Assembly (NCBI GenBank): GCA_024637395.1
Contig: JAGXFG010000118.1
Span: 1 to 56,052 of the forward strand
Length of the DNA stretch: 56,052 bases
Reading direction: 5' to 3'
DNA from: Burkholderiaceae bacterium
GTDB lineage: Bacteria > Pseudomonadota > Gammaproteobacteria > Burkholderiales > Burkholderiaceae_E
Numbering within the stretch: position 1 is the stretch's first letter; each line of letters opens with the position of its first letter. The translations under genes were made by a program, and so were the position numbers. Positions 51,530 to 56,052 of this stretch are shown here, one piece after another. A model generated the notes under the pieces. The model did no database searches. It was not told the DNA's origin and saw only the letters and a program-made list of their open reading frames with translations.

Positions 51530-53062
51530 CTAGAGCGGAATGTTGCCGTGCTTGCGCCACGGATTTTCGATCTTCTTGTCGCTCAACATGGAGAGCGAGC
51601 GGCAGATGCGCTTGCGGGTTTCGTGCGGCTGGATCACGTCGTCGATGTAGCCGCGGCTGCCAGCCACGAACGGATTGGCAAAGCGCGCCTTGTATTCGGC
51701 CTCCCGGGCCGCCAGCTTCTCGGGGTCGTTCTTGTCTTCCCGAAAGATGATTTCCACTGCGCCCTTGGCACCCATCACCGCGATCTCGGCGCTCGGCCAG
51801 GCGAAGTTGACGTCACCGCGCAGGTGCTTGGACGACATCACGTCGTAGGCGCCACCGTAGGCCTTCCTGGTAATCACCGTGACCTTGGGCACCGTGCACT
51901 CGGCGTAGGCATAGAGCAGTTTGGCGCCGTGCTTGATGATCCCGCCGTATTCCTGCGAAGTGCCGGGCATGAACCCCGGCACGTCGACGAAGGTCAGCAC
52001 CGGAATGTTGAACGCGTCGCAAAAGCGCACGAAGCGCGCGGCCTTGATGCTGCTGCGAATATCCAGGCACCCGGCGAGCACCATCGGGTTGTTGGCCACC
52101 ACCCCCACGGTTCGGCCGGCCAGGCGGGCAAAGCCGATGACGATGTTCTTGGCGTAGTCCGGCTGCAGCTCGAAGAAATCGCCATCGTCGACGACCTTCA
52201 GGATCAGCTCCTTCATGTCGTATGACTTGTTGGGATTGTCCGGCACCAAGGTATCGAGCGACAGGTCCAGCCGGTCGGTGGGGTCTTCGCTGTCGCGGTA
52301 AGGCGGCTTTTCGCGGTTGGAGAGCGGCAGGTAGTTGAAGAATCGCCGCAGCAGCATCAGCGCCTCGACGTCGTTCTCGAAGGCCATGTCGGCGACCCCC
52401 GACTTGGTGGTGTGGGTCACCGCACCGCCCAGACCCTCGGCGCTGACTTCCTCGTGGGTGACGGTCTTGACCACCTCCGGCCCGGTCACGAACATGTAGG
52501 AGCTGTCCTTGACCATGAAAATGAAATCGGTCATTGCCGGCGAATAAACCGCCCCGCCGGCGCACGGCCCCATGATCAGGCTGATCTGCGGAATCACGCC
52601 CGAAGCCATCACATTGCGCTGGAAGACCTCGGCATAACCGCCCAGCGAGGCCACCCCTTCCTGGATGCGCGCGCCGCCCGAATCGTTCAGTCCGATGACC
52701 GGCGCACCGACTTTCATCGCCTGGTCCATGATCTTGCAGATCTTCTCGGCATGAGCCTCGGACAGGGCACCGCCAAAGACCGTGAAGTCCTGGCTGAAGA
52801 CGAACACCAGCCGGCCGTTGATCATCCCGTAGCCGGTAACGACGCCGTCGCCGGGAATCTTGTTGTCGGCCATCCCGAAGTCGTTGCAGCGGTGCTCGAC
52901 GAACATGTCCCATTCCTCGAACGTGCCTTCGTCGAGCAGCAGCAGGATGCGCTCCCGTGCGCTTAGCTTGCCCTTGGAGTGCTGCGCCTCGATGCGCTTC
53001 TCCCCGCCGCCCAGGCGCGCCAAAGCCCGTTTTCGTTCGAGCTCTTCAATGATGTCGTGCAC
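51530..53062 (-). CDS. pccB: Propionyl-CoA carboxylase beta subunit (carboxyltransferase)
   Basis: Transfers carboxyl from biotin to acyl-CoA. It has 510 residues in two crotonase-like halves, with [20 protein letters not shown] and [17 protein letters not shown] in the first and [22 protein letters not shown] in the second. In [14 protein letters not shown] the Asp after GGAY is the residue linked to propionyl- rather than acetyl-CoA preference in characterised enzymes. The start is GTG at 53062 with GAGGAG about nine bases upstream. It follows meaB after 54 bases. Confidence 0.94.
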   Translation of the reverse strand: MHDIIEELERKRALARLGGGEKRIEAQHSKGKLSARERILLLLDEGTFEEWDMFVEHRCNDFGMADNKIPGDGVVTGYGMINGRLVFVFSQDFTVFGGALSEAHAEKICKIMDQAMKVGAPVIGLNDSGGARIQEGVASLGGYAEVFQRNVMASGVIPQISLIMGPCAGGAVYSPAMTDFIFMVKDSSYMFVTGPEVVKTVTHEEVSAEGLGGAVTHTTKSGVADMAFENDVEALMLLRRFFNYLPLSNREKPPYRDSEDPTDRLDLSLDTLVPDNPNKSYDMKELILKVVDDGDFFELQPDYAKNIVIGFARLAGRTVGVVANNPMVLAGCLDIRSSIKAARFVRFCDAFNIPVLTFVDVPGFMPGTSQEYGGIIKHGAKLLYAYAECTVPKVTVITRKAYGGAYDVMSSKHLRGDVNFAWPSAEIAVMGAKGAVEIIFREDKNDPEKLAAREAEYKARFANPFVAGSRGYIDDVIQPHETRKRICRSLSMLSDKKIENPWRKHGNIPL

Positions 53063-53116
53063 GACGCAGTCTCCTCGTTGGTCTTCTGTCTGGTTGCGGC
53101 CTGCGCCGCGTTGTAC

Positions 53117-54136
53117 TCAATCCATTAGATCAAGCAGGCGCCGCGCGGCCACGGACGGCGCCAGGGTGCCGGCGCGAACCGCCGCGCTCAGCTCCGGCAA
53201 CGCGGCCCGAACCTGGGGATGGTCGCGAAAGCGCGCCTTCAAACCGGATTCGATCCGTTCCCACATCCAGCCGTGGTCCTGTTCGTGGCGGCGCGCCGCC
53301 AGTCTGCCACTGGCTTCCTGCGCCGCCCGGAACCTGGTCACCGCCTCCCATGATTCTTCCAGCCCCTGGCCATCGAGGGCGCTCACCAGCAGCACCGCGG
53401 GCTGCCAGGCGGCGCCGCTCGCGGCGGCTGCCGCCGGGGCACGGTAGCGGCCGAACATCCGCAGTGCCGCGGCAATTTCATCATGCGCGCGCTGCGCAGC
53501 GATCCGGTCCAGGTCGGTCTTGTTGATCAGGACCAGGTCGGCCAGCTCCATCACCCCCTTCTTGATCGCCTGCAGGTCGTCGCCGGCGTTCGGCAGGAGC
53601 ATCAGCAGGAAGATGTCCGTCATCCCGGCGACCGCAATTTCCGACTGCCCCACCCCGACGGTTTCGACGATCACGATGTCGTAACCGGCCGCCTCGCAGA
53701 CCCGGATGGTTTCGCGGGTCATCTCGGCGACCCCGCCTAGCGTACCGGAAGCCGGGCTGGGGCGGATAAAGGCTGCCTCGTGAACCGAGAGCCGATCCAT
53801 TCGGGTCTTGTCGCCGAGTATCGATCCCCCGCTGACGCTCGAGGACGGGTCGACGGCCAATACTGCCACCCGGTGGCCCTGACCAACCAGGAGCAGCCCC
53901 AGCGCCTCGATGAAGGTCGATTTGCCGACCCCAGGAACTCCCGAGATGCCCAGCCGCAGCGCCCGGCCGCTGGCCGGCAACAAGGCATTGAGCAAATCGT
54001 CGGCACGGGCGCGATGAGTCTCCAGTCGCGACTCGAGCAGCGTGATCATTTTCGCCAGCGCGCGCCGCTGCGGCGCGCCCGCCGGCCCCAGCAGGGCTGC
54101 GAGCAAGGCACTGTCGGCGGCGTTCATCGCGCTCAT
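53117..54136 (-). CDS. meaB: Methylmalonyl-CoA mutase-associated GTPase MeaB
   Basis: G3E-family GTPase that gates delivery of adenosylcobalamin to the mutase and guards it against inactivation. About 339 residues. The P-loop GVPGVGKST is at 66-74, the switch region DPSSSVSGGSILGDKTRM follows, then ETVGVGQSE, and LINKTD (NKxD). I chose the ATG at 54136; a GTG at 54142 and an ATG at 54127 are alternatives, and none has a clear ribosome-binding site. It lies 14 bases after the mutase gene, a textbook pairing. Confidence 0.94.
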   Translation of the reverse strand: MSAMNAADSALLAALLGPAGAPQRRALAKMITLLESRLETHRARADDLLNALLPASGRALRLGISGVPGVGKSTFIEALGLLLVGQGHRVAVLAVDPSSSVSGGSILGDKTRMDRLSVHEAAFIRPSPASGTLGGVAEMTRETIRVCEAAGYDIVIVETVGVGQSEIAVAGMTDIFLLMLLPNAGDDLQAIKKGVMELADLVLINKTDLDRIAAQRAHDEIAAALRMFGRYRAPAAAAASGAAWQPAVLLVSALDGQGLEESWEAVTRFRAAQEASGRLAARRHEQDHGWMWERIESGLKARFRDHPQVRAALPELSAAVRAGTLAPSVAARRLLDLMD

Positions 54137-54150
54137 CGGCACCGCTGCGC

Positions 54151-56052
54151 TCAGGTCCCGGCCAGCTGTTTATGGATCTGCGCGAGCACGTCGCGCGCCG
54201 ATTCGGTGATCGGCGTCCCCGGCCCGTAGATGCCCTTGACCCCGGCGCGCCTCAGGGCGTCGTAGTCGGGTCGGGGCACGACGCCACCGACGAACACCAC
54301 GATGTCCTCGCCGCCCTGCTTGCGCAGTTCCTCGATGACCTCTGGTACCAGCGTCTTGTGGCCCGCGGCCAGCGTTGACACCCCGAGCGCGTGGACGTCG
54401 TTTTCGATCGCCTGGCGCGCGCATTCCGCCGGGGTCTGGAACAGCGGTCCGATGTCGACGTCGAAGCCAAGGTCGGCAAATGCCGTGGCGACCACCTTCG
54501 CGCCCCGGTCGTGACCATCCTGGCCGAGCTTGGCCACCAGCACCCGCGGCCGCCGGCCGTGAGCCTGTGCGAAAGCCTCGATCTCCTCCTTCACGGCGGC
54601 CCACCCTTCACCCGATTCATAAGCAGCGGCATACACTCCGGTCACCTTGTGCGTATCGGCGCGATGGCGCCCCCAGGACTGCTCGAGCGCCGAGCTGACC
54701 TCACCCACGGTCGCGCGCAGCCGGATGGCCTTGACGCTGAGATCGAGCAGATTGCCGGTTCCGCTCGCCGCGCTCGCCTCCAGGGCCTGCAGCGCCGCCG
54801 CCACGCCGGCATTGTCGCGCGTTGCGCGCACCTGTGCGAGGCGCTCGATCTGGCTCTCGCGCACCTGCACGTTGTCGATCTCGCGGCTCGCGATCTCGTC
54901 TTCCTGCGCCAGGCGGTACTTGTTGACCCCCACGATGGTGTCGCGGCCCGAATCGATGCGCGCCTGCTTCTCGGCCGCGCTGGCCTCGATCTTGAGCTTG
55001 GCCCAGCCGGAATCGACCGCCTTGGTCATGCCGCCCATCGCCTCGACTTCCTCGATGATGGCCCAGGCCGCATCGGCCATGTCCTGGGTCAGCTTCTCCA
55101 TCATGTAGCTGCCCGCCCAGGGGTCGATCACGTTGGTGATGTGGGTCTCTTCCTGGACGATCAGCTGGGTGTTGCGGGCAATCCTGGAGCTGAACTCGGT
55201 CGGCAGCGCGATCGCCTCGTCGAAACTGTTGGTGTGCAGGCTCTGGGTGCCGCCAAAAACTGCCGCCATAGCCTCGACGGTGGTCCGGATGACGTTGTTG
55301 TAGGGATCCTGCGCGGTCAGGCTCCAGCCCGAAGTCTGGCAGTGGGCACGCAGCATCAGGCTCTTGGGACGACGCGCATTGAAGCCCTTCATGATCCGGC
55401 ACCAGAGCAGGCGCGCGGCGCGCAGCTTGGCGATCTCCAGATAGAAGTTCATGCCGATGCCCCAGAAGAAGCTCAGGCGGGGGGCAAAATCGTCGACATC
55501 CATGCCGCGGGCCAGTGCGGTCTTGACGTACTCCTTGCCGTCGGCCAGCGTGAAGGCCAGCTCCAGCGCCTGGTTAGCGCCCGCCTCCTGCATGTGATAA
55601 CCGGAGATCGAGATCGAGTTGAACTTCGGCATGTGCAGCGCGGTGTACTCGATGATGTCGGCGATGATGCGCATCGACGGTGCCGGCGGATAGATATAGG
55701 TGTTGCGAACCATGAACTCCTTGAGGATGTCGTACTGGATGGTCCCCGAGAGTTGCGCCTGCGTCACCCCCTGCTCCTCGGCCGCGACGATGTAGCCCGC
55801 CAGCACCGGCAACACCGCGCCGTTCATGGTCATCGAGACGCTGACCTGCTCGAGCGGGATGCCGTCGAACAGAATCTTCATGTCCTCGACCGAATCGATC
55901 GCCACCCCGGCCTTGCCGACGTCCCCGGTCACTCGCGGGTGGTCGCTGTCGTAGCCGCGGTGGGTCGCCAGGTCAAAGGCCACCGATACGCCCTGCCCCC
56001 CGGCGGCCAGCGCCTGGCGGTAGAAGGCATTGCTCTCCTCGGCGGTCGAGAA
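54151..56052 (-). CDS. Methylmalonyl-CoA mutase (adenosylcobalamin-dependent), 5' partial
   Basis: Interconverts (R)-methylmalonyl-CoA and succinyl-CoA. The frame is open to the last base of the window, and the residues there ([13 protein letters not shown], then [14 protein letters not shown]) belong to the family, so roughly 80-90 N-terminal residues lie outside. 633 residues are visible: the catalytic barrel ([43 protein letters not shown]) and the C-terminal cobalamin domain with DGHDRG, whose His is the lower cobalt ligand. It is a single-chain enzyme type (ScpA/MutB). Any promoter or cobalamin riboswitch would be outside the window. Confidence 0.96.
   Translation of the reverse strand, partial: FSTAEESNAFYRQALAAGGQGVSVAFDLATHRGYDSDHPRVTGDVGKAGVAIDSVEDMKILFDGIPLEQVSVSMTMNGAVLPVLAGYIVAAEEQGVTQAQLSGTIQYDILKEFMVRNTYIYPPAPSMRIIADIIEYTALHMPKFNSISISGYHMQEAGANQALELAFTLADGKEYVKTALARGMDVDDFAPRLSFFWGIGMNFYLEIAKLRAARLLWCRIMKGFNARRPKSLMLRAHCQTSGWSLTAQDPYNNVIRTTVEAMAAVFGGTQSLHTNSFDEAIALPTEFSSRIARNTQLIVQEETHITNVIDPWAGSYMMEKLTQDMADAAWAIIEEVEAMGGMTKAVDSGWAKLKIEASAAEKQARIDSGRDTIVGVNKYRLAQEDEIASREIDNVQVRESQIERLAQVRATRDNAGVAAALQALEASAASGTGNLLDLSVKAIRLRATVGEVSSALEQSWGRHRADTHKVTGVYAAAYESGEGWAAVKEEIEAFAQAHGRRPRVLVAKLGQDGHDRGAKVVATAFADLGFDVDIGPLFQTPAECARQAIENDVHALGVSTLAAGHKTLVPEVIEELRKQGGEDIVVFVGGVVPRPDYDALRRAGVKGIYGPGTPITESARDVLAQIHKQLAGT

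Noticed and set aside
49683-51533. Antisense open frame of 616 codons over the biotin carboxylase gene
   Set aside because: Shadow of pccA, which carries biotin carboxylase and biotinyl motifs.

Overview
This is a high-GC chromosomal window from a Gram-negative proteobacterium, most likely a betaproteobacterium. Three gene orders point that way: the run rpsB-tsf-pyrH-frr-uppS-cdsA-dxr-rseP-bamA-skp-lpxD-fabZ-lpxA-lpxB-rnhB with map-glnD divergent, the block dapC-dapD-(PilU-type ATPase)-dapE-prmB, and smc-zipA-ligA. Genes are packed with 1-11 base overlaps, and no gap exceeds about 270 bases. I see no tRNA, rRNA, CRISPR array, insertion sequence, prophage or recombination site. Genus-level placement (a Rhodocyclales-like organism, for example) is only a guess.

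Layout. 1-669: 3' part of the PEP synthase regulator gene. 776-5502 (minus): a four-gene nucleoside-type ABC importer ending at a strong intrinsic terminator. 5556-20783 (minus): translation genes (rpsB, tsf, frr, pyrH) followed by envelope genes (undecaprenyl-PP synthase, CDP-diglyceride synthase, DXP reductoisomerase, RseP, BamA, Skp, lipid A enzymes and FabZ), RNase HII and a SPOUT RNA methyltransferase. 21052-24473 (plus): map and glnD. 24525-31975 (minus): smc, zipA, ligA and a methylthioinosine phosphorylase. 32224-40099 (plus): queF, then dapC-dapD-pilU-dapE-prmB and a YheS-type ABC-F gene. 40096-45470: two glutathione transferases, a hydroxyacyl-CoA dehydrogenase, a histidine phosphatase, an APH-fold kinase and a DUF1178 gene. 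45629-48696: selU (plus) and ppiD (minus). 48913-56052 (minus): the propionyl-CoA to succinyl-CoA pathway (carboxylase alpha and beta subunits, epimerase-like VOC protein, MeaB, and a mutase cut by the window edge).

How the genes work together. The minus-strand block 5556-20783 joins protein synthesis to outer-membrane construction. Lipid A acylation (LpxA/LpxD) and disaccharide formation (LpxB) sit beside FabZ, which supplies acyl-ACP, and beside BamA/Skp, which assemble outer-membrane proteins. The dap block makes the diaminopimelate needed for peptidoglycan and lysine. The right-hand operon contains nearly everything needed to burn propionyl-CoA.

Most of the window is conserved housekeeping DNA, and I found no clear novel system. 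The best candidates for a second look are a translationally coupled histidine phosphatase/APH-kinase pair behind a hydroxyacyl-CoA dehydrogenase (40923-44993), a VOC epimerase lacking its usual first metal-binding His, a retraction-type pilus ATPase inside the dap genes, and promoter and leader structures around rpsB/map.
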